DNA from: Verpa conica
Taxonomy: Eukaryota; Ascomycota; Pezizomycetes; Pezizales; Morchellaceae
Length of the DNA: 64,000 nucleotides
Assembly (NCBI GenBank): GCA_033030425.1
Contig: JAUFSD010000011.1
Span: 558,001-622,000 of the forward strand
Direction: 5' to 3'
Position numbers and translations under genes: made by a program. Shown here piece by piece: positions 46,102-57,802 of this stretch (positions are counted from its first letter, which is position 1; each line of letters opens with the position of its first letter). The notes under the pieces are model-generated. The model worked only from the letters and a program-made list of their open reading frames with translations. It did not search any database and was not told the DNA's origin.

Positions 46102-49100
46102 ATGTCGCGCGCAGGCTATGCCGACTTCTTCCCCGCTGCTCCCTCGGTTTTGGCTGAGAAGAAGGCCCAGGCTGAACGGGAAAGAACCCGCCAAAGATCT
46201 CACCGCGAGTATGACCGGGACACTTCTAATGGCGCCCTGCCCGCAACGTCTCTAGCCAATACTGGTTCAACTTCCACAAACTCTTCCACCGTTACCTCAA
46301 CGCAGACTGTAACAAAGTCGGCTCTCCCGAGTCATTTACTACATACTAACAACCGTTCACCTACTATATTAAACTCATCACCTCCGGTACTCCCTAGTCC
46401 CCCTATTGGTACAAGACACAGTCTTCCACCGCGACCGCAGGTATCTTTAGTCCAACCTTACCCCCCCAAAGAGCCTCCTCCATTACCGCCACCCCCCCCT
46501 GCTCTTCCGACGCCCAAGGCGACTCCCCCCGCCATCAAGCAGGACCCAGCCAAGAGAAATTGGAAGCTCAAGTATGATCCGGTCCTCGAAAAAAAAGGCA
46601 TTCCGAAGAAAAGTAAAGAAATAATTTTCCGGTTTGACGGTGAAGGGGTACGTGTTTACATTTCGTTTTTCCCCCTCTCCTTCTCTCGTCACACATCCAC
46701 CATGGCCGAGCTACGGTAATGCCGGGGGAGAGCTCACAGCTGACTGAACGTGAGTAGGTCTCCGGCCCCATCACGGACCCCCGATTAGCCATTCCGGATT
46801 ACTCGAAGGGTCCAAAGGTCGGCAAGAAGAAGCTTCGGAATTTAGGCCTCTACCGGGCCCGGTGGAAATGGGATGAGAACTATATTGGACCTGGACCTCC
46901 GTCGCAGATTTTGATTTCGGGATTGTCACCACTCACAACGGAGAATGAAATTTCGATGCACTTTCGAGCCTATGGTGAAATTTCAAAGATTGGAGTTAAG
47001 GTTGACCCGGCAACAGGTGGTTCGCTAGGGATATGCTCAATCCTTTATCGGGACAATGTTAGGACAAAATCTCCGGCGCACGAAGGCGCAAAGAATGCGG
47101 TGGCTGGTGGGAATGGTACAACGATTGGGATGCAGAAAATTAGAGTGGAGCTCGATAGAGATGGTCTTAAGGGTAAGAAAATGGCGGGAAGGATTGTAGA
47201 TGAAAAGAGGCGAAAGGAACAGGAAGCTGCAAAGAACCGACCAAAACCACCAATACCCAGAGATGACCACGTACGCTCATCTCACCGGGCTGAATCTCCG
47301 CTAAGAGGTCGAGGGGCTTCGCCTGCTCGGAAAGAAAATCGAACTTTGGACCGGGAACGAGAACGAGAACGGGATCGGGACCGCGAATCACGGCCGCCGG
47401 AAACACAAAAAGAGAACTACAAAGCATTGGATCATGTTGGACGATGGCCCTATATCTTTATCACTGCGCGTTGCATTCCCGGGGACCAGCGATATGTGCG
47501 ACATTTGGAGGGGCGTTTAAAGAATTTCGGACTAAAATCTGTACTCTGTGACAGGACTGGGTTCTACGTTGTCTTTTGGGAGAAAAGGGATATGGAAAAG
47601 TGTTTCCGGGTATGCGATGGGGACCGACTTTTCTCTTATAAAATGCTTATGGAAATGCATCCTGGAGGAACTCGCACCCCTTCACCTGGTCGCAATGCTC
47701 CAAAGGTAGCCGAGGCAAGGCCGGTTGATTTTCTGGCTGAGGCGACTACTGCTTTAATGAAAGAGATGAAGATTGCGCTCATGACAGATTTAAAGAAAAG
47801 GATAGTCGCCCCGACAATTTACGACTCTCTGGAATCCGGTAGGCTACATAAAAAGCGTAAGGTTGAAGATGCTGAGTCGAAAGCTTCTACGGCAACAAAT
47901 GAGGTAATTTCCTCAGACAATGTTTTGACGGCGGTTAAAGATGAGCGTGCTACGTCTGTACAAGCCATATTATCTCTAAACCCAATTTCCAAGACCACCT
48001 CTAGATCTATATCTACAAAACCGGTAAAAGTTACACTCCCGCGCTTCAAGAAAAGAATTATACCCAAGAAAGAGGAGCCCCCAAAGATCAATGGACTCAA
48101 GAAGAAGCCTCTAAAAAAGGATGCCCGGCCACTTGCGCACCGTCTTAACCAATATGATTCTGAAGGTGTCTCGGATGACGAATCGACAGCCACTGGAGAT
48201 AGGCCGGTTTCGCGTGGATTATCAACGGATATTGGGGACGATGAGTCTATCGGTGGTTCGCCGTTAGTGGATCACATTGGAAACTTGAAGAGGAAAAGAG
48301 TAAGTGTTGGGCCCACATCGAAGCTCCGAGATACTGCGGTATCTACGGATGACGAAGAGCCGATAGCAGATGAGGACCGTATGGATATTAAGGAAGAGAC
48401 AATGTCGAAGAAACCTCGACTGTCAGACAATGAAAGGAGCCCATTGGTTAGTGAATGTGCTGAGGATGAGCTAGAAGGTGCTCTATTGAAAGAGGCGAAA
48501 TCAAAGGAGAACAAAAAGAGAAAATGCGACATCGATTTTACATCGAGCGAGAGCGAAGGTGAAGATGGTGTCGTGGCGAAGCCAGTGGAACGTACCAAGA
48601 AGAAGAAGCAAGGATCTCCTCCTTCTAGAAGACCTCCGGTTGATGATGAAGATGAGATTGTCAATGTGGTAGATGACTATGACGACATAAATGATTCTAT
48701 AGCTATCAAATCGGTGTTGAAAACAGGGAAAGCGTTGGGTGAGTCTAGGGTGAAGGTTAGAGCTGAGGCTGCATCAGTTGAAGTTTCAAAAACTATGCAA
48801 ATTGATATGAAGCTTCCGGTTGACGAGGAGACGGACGAGGACATACCGAAGGAGGTGGTGGATGTTTCTTGGGGGGTTTCGACAGCTGAGGGCCCTATTG
48901 CGGCTGTGGACGACGATGAAGATATGGTACTAGATCTTGACGGGTGGCAGGTCTTGGTTAAGGATGAAGAGGATTTTAGTTTCTTGAAGGCTGCGATAGC
49001 ACAAGAGAAAGTCGAACCGGCCAATCTAGGCAATGTCGCTGTATGGGCGTTTAAACAAAAAAAGATGAAAGTAGCAAATAGGGAGGGTATGAGGGGTGAG

Positions 49101-49990
49101 CCGAGTTTCTCACTATCGTCACATTCCCATTTGGCTTCAATTATACTAAAAATTTCTTAGGTGTTACACGGACGCAAGAGAAAATCGAAGGCTTCTACCG
49201 CCCTAACTTGACCGGATGTGCTCGTACAGAAGGATACCGCAAGATCCCCGAAAAGGAAAAATCAATGTATCTCCCCCACCGTCTCCAGGTCGCTGCCAAA
49301 CGCGCAGCAATGAATCAGCCTCCATCACCATCGGCACCCACAATAGCTACCAAGCCCGCAGGCTCCACATCTCGATCTAACCGTGTCAACAATCGTCGCC
49401 TGGTTGCCAACCTTCAGAATCAAAAGCAAATATTCTCATCGGACGCGGACGTAATGCGTTTCAACCAACTCAAGAAACGAAAGAAGCCCGTTAGGTTTGC
49501 GAGATCGGCTATCCATAACTGGGGCTTGTATGCGATGGAGAATATCGCTGCGAATGACATGATTATCGAGTACGTTGGTGAGATTGTGAGGCAGCAGGTT
49601 GCAGATATGAGGGAGGTCAAGTATCTTAAGAGCGGGATTGGATCGTCTTATTTGTTTAGGATCGACGAGAATACGGTTATTGATGCGACGAAGAGAGGTG
49701 GGATTGCGAGGTTTATTAATCATAGCTGCACTCCAAATTGTACAGCTAAGATTATTAAAGTAGAGGGTAGTAAGAGAATTGTTATTTATGCGTTGAGGGA
49801 TATTAAAGAAAGTAGGTCTACCCCTTCTTTTCGTGTAGAGTTTTTAGTATAATTAGAAGGCCATTACTGACTGATATTTTTGATAGATGAGGAGTTGACA
49901 TATGACTATAAGTTTGAGCGGGAATTAGGGAGCGATGATAGGATACCGTGTTTGTGTGGGTCGAGCGGTTGCAAGGGTTTCCTCAACTAA
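46102..49990 (+). CDS. set1: Set1 histone H3 Lys4 methyltransferase
   Basis: Catalytic subunit of COMPASS, which mono-, di- and trimethylates histone H3 Lys4 at active genes. Exons 46102-46647, 46758-49086, 49161-49811 and 49887-49990 join in phase to 1209 residues. N-terminal Pro-rich region, then [17 protein letters not shown] first RRM follows ([25 protein letters not shown], about 230-310). A SET-associated second RRM-like domain begins near 410 ([23 protein letters not shown]). A long charged, disordered middle follows. The n-SET region contains [16 protein letters not shown] and RVNNRR, matching the RxxxRR autoinhibitory motif. The SET domain ([39 protein letters not shown]) and post-SET ([13 protein letters not shown]) close the protein, with the last splice creating KENEELTYDY. 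All catalytic motifs are intact. Confidence 0.96.
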
Positions 49991-51045
49991 GAAAAAGCAG
50001 ACTTTAATAGTATGATGTGCACCTAATTCTTATTCCCTTTTTCTTTTCACCTATATCCCCCTTTGTACTCTTTTACGGAGGGATCCCCCTGTTTTTTTAT
50101 TTATTTTGGTTTAGCATTTTACCAAAAGAATTCTCTTTAGGACGTGGCTTTGTGTCATTACTACTTCTTATTGTTACTACTTCGTCCTTTTTCTTTTATC
50201 CAGGTGGGTTATTTTGGGGGTTCATCCACCTCAAGCCGCATTGTTGGCAACTTTTTCTTCTCTTCTTCCGGGTCGACTCTTCGATTCTAACTGGGTTTTC
50301 TTTCGTTCGTTTACTTCGATACATGGCGCGGTGTTTTATGTTTTTTCTTTGTTGTGAGTTAGTAGCATCTGTGCAGTGGAGATATCTTCTCATATTCTTG
50401 TTTTCTGGTTGGTATTCAGTGTATTATATTCCCTCCCCCTCTCCCGTCTACCCCTCCCCCTTCTCCTACTTCATCTTATTCTTTTCTTATTGTGATGGTG
50501 GATCTGGTGTTTTAGCACTTGCGGGATCTCTTTTTACCGCTTATTGCTACCCACCTCCTGGATTGAGGAGGCCCCTTTTTTTGTAGATTTGTGTATGGGT
50601 TCGTATTATGGTATGTGTGAGTGATAAACCCTGTCTAGGGACAGGAAGGAGAGAGAAAAAGGATCAAAGGATGAATGGAATTGGGTGGAAAGTTGAGCTG
50701 GTGGTAAAGATTTTTAAAAAAATAAATTGGGGGTGTTTGGGTCTTCTTTGTTTTTTTCCTTCTTTTCTTGCTTGTGAATAGTCATGATTTTTGGAGATAA
50801 TGAGCATAGGGGGAAGAGATAGGAGGTTGTGGAAAGGGTTATATGTGTGTATGTAGTTAGATAATGCCATTCCGTGTCTGTGCATAAGAGTGAAGGTGGT
50901 ATAGAAATGACTTGAGAAGTTTTATATATATCTATGCCCGTAAATGAATAACGCCTTTTGTTTTCTCACGAGGGTTTGTAGATGGATGCTCATTATAGAT
51001 AACGAGGGCCGGAGATTTAAGTTGGGGCCATAATACTAGACTAGA
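49991..51045. other. Convergent 3' region of SET1 and TRM112
   Basis: Very T-rich on the plus strand just after SET1. A 189-codon hydrophobic frame (50017-50586) results from this composition and is not taken as a gene. The end holds a short CTAGACTAGACTA repeat (51040-51053), part of which would be the TRM112 last exon. Confidence 0.5.
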
Positions 51046-51656
51046 CTAGACTACTCTGCATGTTAACCTTGGGCGCTTGCCTCCGAGACCCCAGACACGA
51101 CATACCTAGGTGATTCGGTAGCAAAAAGTTCGCAATGCCTTGACTGATATTATACACATGCTGGCAGTTCCCACAGACCAGTTTACCTTCTGTTACTTGT
51201 GTCTTGTAGCCCTATTAGTTGTAGAATCAACTGAGTACTGAGGGGACAAGTACCTCTAGGAGGAGCTTATGAAGATCTTTTAGGACCTGTTCGTTTAATG
51301 GTGCTTCCTCTGTTGCCTCGGGCTTTTGAGCGGGGAGGGTTGTAAAGCCTAGCTATGGTTCGAGGGGAGGTGGTTAGTGAGGTCCTTTTGTTCTCAGACA
51401 CTACCTCTTTTCTACCCCTTCTTCCTCTTCTCCAACCCTTAATATGTATACGGGTTCTTGGATGACAAACCTCAGCAGCAGTGAGAACCAGTGCATCCCA
51501 TTCGATCCTTGGGAGAATATTGATTATGAACTCGGCGTTGAAGTCGACCTCCTCCTGCACTAGTTCTGCGTCCTGAAAATGTAGAGGGAACGAGAGCGAT
51601 GAAGATTTACAGGCCTTTACGGCGCAGGTAATGTAATTTGTTGTTAGGATCTTCAT
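51046..51656 (-). CDS. trm112: Trm112, activator of tRNA/rRNA/eRF1 methyltransferases
   Basis: Trm112 is the small zinc protein that stabilises the methyltransferases Trm9, Trm11, Bud23 and Mtq2. Minus-strand exons 51656-51471, 51352-51254, 51202-51106 and a 5-base exon 51050-51046 join to 128 residues, the family size. Exon 1 gives MKILTTNYITCAVKAC and LVQEEVDFNAEFIINILPRI; exon 2 LGFTTLPAQKP…LKDLHKLLLE; exon 3 TQVTEGKLVCGNCQHVYNIS and GIANFLLPNHL. The last exon would supply only the final Val and TAG, recreating the conserved LLPxHLV end. Four cysteines (two near the N-terminus, CGNC near the end) are the zinc ligands. A minus frame that reads through intron 1 looks longer but loses the family sequence after TAAE. 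The exon 3 acceptor (CTACAAG) could instead be six bases upstream. Confidence 0.86.
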
Positions 51657-51984
51657 TATGGTGGCTGTCTGCTGGTTGGGGCGGTCGTGGTGGGGTCTTC
51701 TGGTAAGCTAGTGGGGTGGAAAATGAATTGAGGCTCGGCCTTGGCGGCTCAAGGGTTAGGGCTGTAAATCTCGGAAAATCACTCGCTCCGGTTACGGCTC
51801 TTAATGAGTCCTAGTTTGGGTGGAATATGGACGCGGTGGGTATAAATTCTCTTATTGGTTTTGACTATAGATAATAGCAAATACTGCTACTTAAAGTGAA
51901 GGTAACAGTCTATATGTTCAAACACAACACAAAAACCCGCCAAGGCTCACCATTTGACCTCATCCCTACTACCCCACGAACACT
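51657..51984. promoter_or_regulatory. Shared divergent promoter of TRM112 and PCC1
   Basis: 328 bases separate the start codons of two small genes that both act on tRNA modification. No TATA-like box or named site is obvious. Co-regulation is inferred from the arrangement only. Confidence 0.45.
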
Positions 51985-52371
51985 ATGGAGGACAAAAACG
52001 GTGCCCCTGCTCCTGGAACTATGGATCCTGAATTTCCACACTCACTGCAGGTCTTGCCTATCATGTGTAATAGATTCGACTGCTAACCTTTCTCCAGCAC
52101 GATCTCACTCCCAGTCCCATCATGGCACATCGCCGAGACCATCCAACGTGCACTTGATGTTGACAAAGAAATCTCACCATACGTACAGCGGGAGTTCCAA
52201 GTCCCTCGAAAAGCTTCGTCACCAGCACCACTGGTGTTGATTCACTACAAAGCCACTACTGCTAGAATGTTGCGTGTCTCTACAAACGGCATTTTTGAGA
52301 GTCTCGGGACAGTTTTAAGGGTGTGTGAGGAGCTAGACGTGGATGTACTTGAAAGGGAGCTTAAGGAATAG
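51985..52371 (+). CDS. pcc1: Pcc1, KEOPS/EKC complex subunit
   Basis: Pcc1 is the dimerising small subunit of KEOPS (EKC), which makes t6A37 in ANN-decoding tRNAs and affects telomeres and transcription. Exons 51985-52046 and 52098-52371 join to 111 residues. The join reads FPHSL|TISLPVPSWHIAETIQRALDV, followed by ISPYVQREF, VLIHYKATTARMLRVSTNGIFESLG and a C-terminal VCEELDVDV. All of these are typical of the family. The intron would begin GC (GCAGGT at 52047) and end CTCCAG at 52097. The nearby GT (52051) joins a different upstream frame that gives a non-family N-terminus. Head-to-head with TRM112. Confidence 0.85.
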
Positions 52372-54072
52372 ATTTCCTAGGAAATAAAAATCTTCTTATG
52401 AGGAGGGTGTCCTAAGTTACACGAGAAATCTAGTTCAACCCGAGTATATCTGAGTAATTTTCGAGATGAGAAATCTCTCTAGGAATCTCTATAGCAATCT
52501 AAAACCAACTCTCCGCTAAAAACTAGAGCAAGTTATGAATGATAAGTCATAGGTATCGAACTTCATATGACTAAGGTCTTGTTGATACTAACCCTTTACT
52601 CTAGTCGGTAACCCTAATATTCGAAGTGGGGGGAGGTTTGAATTTACAGCTTGAGTATGTTGGGTCTACAATTAATCCCTTGTGATCAGCCTCACGTCAG
52701 ATCCCATAGCACATGTCTCACACCAAGCCTCCACTTTCAGTTCACTCATCATGACACCTCCACTCACAGGAAAATATTTCATTAAAGAAAGTGATACCGT
52801 AAGTTTATTCTAGAAAAGAGTATACTAAGTACCACCCCTTCTATCTTAATAGCTGAATTCCGACACTTTTGCTAATATATAGCTTAACTTATGTATGCAT
52901 AGTTTAGACTGAAGTTGGAGAGTGGTAATTCGAGAACCGGTAATAACTCTAGCTCGGAGATAATCTAGATTAGTAGCCAGTATCTGTATTAGGTACTGCT
53001 ATAGGGAGACCTTTTTACAGGTTCAATTCATACGTCAACAGTGTAAGGGAGAGGAATATTTTTTTAGGGGGGATGCTATTTAGAGAACCATGCAACGTCC
53101 ACCTCTGATACTCAGGTCTTCCTATATTTGTCATTGGTGTTATATATAGGAAGCTATAGAGTTTTATGGAGAATCCTACATACTGTCGAAGCTAGCATTT
53201 TGGCCGCCGTTTCTATTAGAATGACCTTGGGTAGGGTAAGATTACAGCTAAGAAAGGAAAAATCTGCCATATATGTAATAACTTTTGAATTCCTCCGCTG
53301 CAGTTGTGTGATCTAAGAGCCAGATAACCGCTACCCTTGAAATGCCCTACTCCACCTCTGTCATACCCTATTTACATCACTTATATTCTATCCTACCCCT
53401 CTACCATAAGCTCTTCAATGTACTATTCATCAGCTCAGGGATATTTTTATTAATCTTATTGATAGTATGGTGCGCATGGGCTTAAAGGTGGACCACAATC
53501 TTTGCGCCGATATTCAGAGGTACATGTTTAGCCAAGGGTCACAGAAAAAGTTGAGAAGCTTAGGATAGCCATATTAAAGATTCTCAACTTTTTATAGGCT
53601 ATCCAAGCCAGTGGTTGTTGTGGAATAAAATATTAGTTTTGGGTGTGAAAACAGCTATTTGGAACCATTCTCTATTATACCTAGTACAGGATCATATATA
53701 CTGAGGCAGAAATTCTCTAATATTATACACTAAAGGACCTTTTCATATATTAAAAATACTCAGGTACTTCTATGTCAATAGATATTGTATCTGGGGGACT
53801 TTATTTTGAGATATACAAATATTTTTATTTTGGGAGGGAAGTAGCCAGTGTAATTGGTACATTCAGGCATACTTGGGTGTACCTCGGCATGGTAGGGGTG
53901 TTCCAAGCCAGGGTTTCATTGGCCCACCTTTAAGCCCATGCGCACCATAGAAATATCTACTAAACAACAGTAATTATTGCTGTTGGGTTCTGATCCCCAC
54001 CCCTTACTCTAAATGAGCGCCTCTGCTGCTTGGTTTAACTTTAAAGATCTCTTATTTGGAAAGGATGAATTA
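52372..54072. other. AT-rich spacer with a MITE and an orphan exon-like piece
   Basis: No full gene seen. At 52751-52798 an ATG frame of 16 codons (MTPPLTGKYFIKESDT) ends at a perfect GTAAGT donor but I find no partner exon. The element at 53468-53947 occupies part of the rest. Confidence 0.4.
53468..53947. mobile_element. MITE family D with TGGTGCGCATGGGC termini
   Basis: Near-perfect inverted termini of about 26 bases (TGGTGCGCATGGGCTTAAAG and on) at 53468 and 53947, with one mismatch that I can see, flanked by TA on both sides. Length is 480 bases; no transposase frame. Inside, two inverted repeats are interleaved (about 53545-53557 with 53581-53593, and 53563-53570 with 53597-53604). The near-identity of the ends suggests the most recent insertion among the elements here. 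Confidence 0.8.
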
Positions 54073-54935
54073 CAGAGTTCGCCTCCAGTCCTACACCATA
54101 CACACCCTTTTTTTTACTAGACTATAATATCTTCAGGGTTACGCCTAACAATGAAGAGGAAGCAGACACTAATATTGAAAGACTCTGGGGCGAAGAGAAT
54201 ATACGAGTGGAGAAGTTGATACAAGAAAATCCAATATGCTCTGGAAGGGATCTGCTTTTCTATATGAAGTACTCAAAAGAGGACTAATGCACCGATTTTA
54301 TTGTTGAATTCCCCGATCTGAATTGCCAGTATGTTTGTGTTCACTCCAGTGGCATTACACAATGGCTTTACAAGACAATGGCCGCTGAAGAAGAACTTCA
54401 GAGTAACGGACTACCAGCTAGTGTCGTGTCCATACGACACAGATTTTACCGCAAAGCACTTGTGCCGGTGATAGTTGAAATGCACAATAGCCTTATGCGT
54501 CTACTACTTTTCGGAGAAAACTTATCGAACATGAGGGGGTGCTTGGGGCCCGAGACTCACTCACACCAACTTTTAAATCTCAGTTTGAAGTTCGATCCCA
54601 ATGCGTATAGGGCCTATAGTGAATTACAGGGTGGTGATCACCCTAAAACTGGTTTTACAACCCATGTGGTTTGCAGTAACGCTAGACTTGTTGATCTTTT
54701 TTATGCCTTGTGCGGGATAAATACGTATATGAAGGGCATACTTACGTTAACACATATTCTCCCTGGACGTACTTATAAAGGTCCTGGAGATATTTCTACT
54801 CCGATGAGTGAAATGAATAGGGAAGGAAACACACAAACCTATCAGAGAGCTGAAATAACACAGGTCATGGTAGGGAATTTAAGATGGGGAGTTCACTCAG
54901 ATGAAAGAGTCTGGTTAATGCCATCGGGGGGATGA
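54073..54935 (+). pseudogene. Unrecognised coding frame interrupted by one stop
   Basis: A single frame is open from 54073 to TAG-free TGA at 54935 except for one TAA at 54285-54287. The downstream 185-codon part starts MAAEEELQSNGLPASVV. It has ordinary protein composition, with blocks such as HPKTGFTTHVVCSNARLVDL, YALCGINTYMKGILTLTHIL and GRTYKGPGDISTPMSEMNR. The upstream part reads DTNIERLWGEENIRVEKLIQ. I do not recognise a family. A CTAAT branch-like site overlaps the stop and TTGCCAG follows at 54330, so an intron is conceivable, but no donor in phase was found. It could be a decayed gene of an accessory, mobile or viral-derived family, or an intact gene starting at 54378. Confidence 0.4.
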
Positions 54936-56061
54936 CATGCCCATACCTCTAGGTATTACTCCAAGCCATCATCTTTAGAATTACACTAATTGAGTAAGTC
55001 GTCCTTCATCTCCTATTTGGACCACTGCGGACCTTAGACTAAATGAGTTGGTAATCTGAAGCCCGGGATATCAGAACATTAATTATTCAGTGTTTACACT
55101 AGCTAAATGATAGAACTGTATACGAGAAAATAGTATACACTAATGAAAAATTGATTTCCTTTGCACCCTCTGAATTATTTGCTAATATATCTGAGCTATT
55201 GACTTATAAACCTAGTCGAGTAATTATATTATTGATGACACGGAAATAGATATTTCTCAAAGTCTCTTAGCAATATATAGCTTCCTATAGCTAAAAAAGA
55301 CCTCCTATGCCTATTTCAAATAGATATCTATATATCTAATGACCTAATAATGAATATAGCCTAGTAACTGGTATCTATAAAAAAATGTTTGAAGTAAACC
55401 CGAATCCTATTCTAAGGAGTCTTCCTCTCGGGAACGGGTATAAACCAGTGCCCACTGACCTTTTTCTGGTCCGAGCGGCGGTGTTCCCGGCAAAACGAGC
55501 ATCCGCCCGGATTTGTCGGCTTCCGGACTAAAAGCCCTTTAGTAGATATAAGTAGGCTCAATCCTCTGCTAAAGGGACTTCTTTATTCAACACACCTTCA
55601 CAAAATTCAAATATACATCACGCTTCATCCCAGACAACAGTCACCATGTTAGGTTATCCCACTTGGGTTGGTAATTCTTAATTTACTAGCTCACCTAATT
55701 CACTCTGATTAAAGGGGATGTGAAGGGATAACTATGTGAAATTGAGATGAGAAACAGATAGTGGCGGAATAACATTGTCATTGTATAGCAAACGTAACTA
55801 CTTATACAAGGTTTATAGATCTCAACAATATCCCTACGCCGACAAACTTTTATAAATACAGCCAAGGGCTGATATCGAACCAGTACCAACCCTAGCTGTC
55901 CCTATCGAGAATAAATTCCAAAGTTTAAACCATCTATAATTTTTTCATAATAGTCGTGGCACTTTTGAGCGCCCACTATCCACAAACAGCCCTCCGAATA
56001 CAGCCGGTTATAACTCAAAACCAAAAAAATTCTTTTTAAAAAGAAATTCGTACAAGAGCGT
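54936..56061. other. AT-rich intergenic spacer
   Basis: No gene seen. A short GC-richer island lies at about 55430-55530 with no coding frame of note. Confidence 0.4.
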
Positions 56062-57802
56062 TTACTCCCTCTTGAAGTTGAGGGCGCCAGCCAGACCGTG
56101 GTGGGTGGCGATACCCTCGACACGGTGGTAGGAGTTGATATTCTTATGGAGAACAATCTGGTAACAGGTGGCTGAACCCTGGCGAGAGATTATGGTGGAA
56201 TATGCCAAGAAGAATTCCCAAATCTGCAAGGAAAATTAGTAGGGGAAAAAAATTAGGGCATTAAACAATGAGCTTACTCTGAACCACCTAGCACCATACT
56301 TGGCCTCGACCTTTTCACGATTTGCCATCCAGTTTCGGTACCATCTCCAGAGAGTAGCACTATAGTGGACTCCGATAGTATCGATACTCTTAACCTCAAA
56401 ACCAGCACCCTCAAGCTTATCAACGAACCAACCAAGAGGGGTAGAAGCATCAGCACCAGGGAAGACATATTTGTTCATGAAAAGTCCCCTATATAACAAT
56501 TAGTTGACGCCAAAAAAAAATCCCTCCCGGGTAAAACCTACCAAATAAGATCTTCATATTGCCAGCTCTTCCTCAACCCAGCAATCTGCAAGAAGAAAAT
56601 TCCATCGTCATCAAGCATGTTATAGACCTGGGTTAAGAAAGTTCCGAAATGTCTAACACCAACGTGCTCGGCCATCTCCAAGCAGGTGATCTTGTTATAC
56701 TTTCCGGCTGGAACGGGCGAATCGCGATAATCGGAGCAGACAATGCGAGACTGAGACTCCTCAATGCCGTCACGGCGAAGCCCAGAGTTACCCCAAGCGG
56801 TTTGATTGCGTCCAAGAGTGATACCGGTAACATGGGCTCCATAGTTCTTGGAAGCAAAACGCGAGAGAGTTCCCCATCCGCAGCCAAGGTCGAGCATACG
56901 CTCACCCTTCTGGAGGTTGATCTTTTCACAGACAATCTTGAGCTTATTATCCTGTAGTTGTTCGAGAGTTTCCTCCTTGCTAGGGTCGGAGATGATTCCG
57001 GAAGTGTATATCATGCGCGGGCCCAAAAACCAACCATAGAAATCATCACCGCGGTCATAATGATCACGAACCTGTTCCTCATCTATAAATGGATATTAGT
57101 GAGATTTAAGTAGAGAGTTAGGTCAAGGCTGCGCTTACCCTGAGATCTACTGTGAACGAGCATTTCTGGGATCATGCCAGTCAAGAAATACTTGAAGAGA
57201 GACATAGTGAACTCGAAGCTAGCCCAATCGTGACGGCTTTCCATAACCTCCAAACAATCACCCTTGAATGAAACATCGCCCTCAAAGTACATCTCGTGAA
57301 AAGTCTCCATGGGGATCTTGGCCTTGCCCTTGTACTGCAGCGCATCCTCCTTCTTATGGAACTCGAGATAAGTTTCGATAGGTTTACCAGGGAGCTTGAC
57401 TTTTTCGGTCTTTCTCGGAGAGAAGCGAGATGCAATGGTCCAGTAGCCAACTAAGATAGGGAGAGAAGTGAACAGGGAGAAGAAGATAAATGTCTTCCAC
57501 CCTCCACCGACCTTATACCGGAGGTAGAAAGGAACGACAAAAAGCATCCCGAAAAGAATCTTATTGGAGAAGGTGTCGCTTCCAGGGCCATCCGCTGGAA
57601 GAGGAGCATTTGCAATTGTAGGATACTATGAAGTGTCAGCAACAATTGAGCCAGGAATAGGCTCTTATCTAAAACTTAGATAATATTATGAACTACTTAC
57701 AGCTGTAGTTTTAACACCACATTCTGAAGATGGAGGAGGGGGCGGTGGTGCTGGTGGAGTATCGATGAACTCGAATTCCTCCTCGGCGTGAGAGCTACCC
57801 AT
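56062..57802 (-). CDS. Sphingolipid C9-methyltransferase
   Basis: SAM-dependent enzyme that adds the C9 methyl branch to the sphingoid base of fungal glucosylceramides in the ER. Exons 57802-57701, 57625-57139, 57082-56542, 56488-56278 and 56223-56062 join in phase to 500 residues, normal for the family. After a Pro-rich N-terminus, two hydrophobic segments (ILFGMLFVVPFYLRY; TFIFFSLFTSLPILVGY) anchor it. The catalytic half is CFA-synthase-like: EEQVRDHYDRGDDFYGWFLGP, then FLGPRMIYTSGI, SAM motif I RMLDLGCGWGTLSRFA, GITLGRNQ, CLEMAEHVGVRHFGTF. Exons 4-5 supply GLFMNKYVFPGADASTPLGW, WRWYRNW, ARWFR|IWEFFLAY and RQGSATCYQIV. It ends HHGLAGALNFKRE. Identity strong. Confidence 0.94.

Noticed and set aside
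50017..50586. 189-codon hydrophobic frame after SET1
   Set aside because: It lies in extremely T-rich 3' DNA, is Phe/Leu/Tyr-rich from composition alone, and has no domain or splice support.
51267..51656. 129-codon minus frame taken as a complete gene
   Set aside because: Only its first 62 codons are Trm112; after TAAE it reads through intron 1. The spliced model restores the family sequence.
51896..52240. 114-codon plus frame at PCC1
   Set aside because: It is the wrong frame for most of PCC1. Using its GT donor gives an N-terminus unlike any Pcc1, whereas the GC-donor model matches the family.
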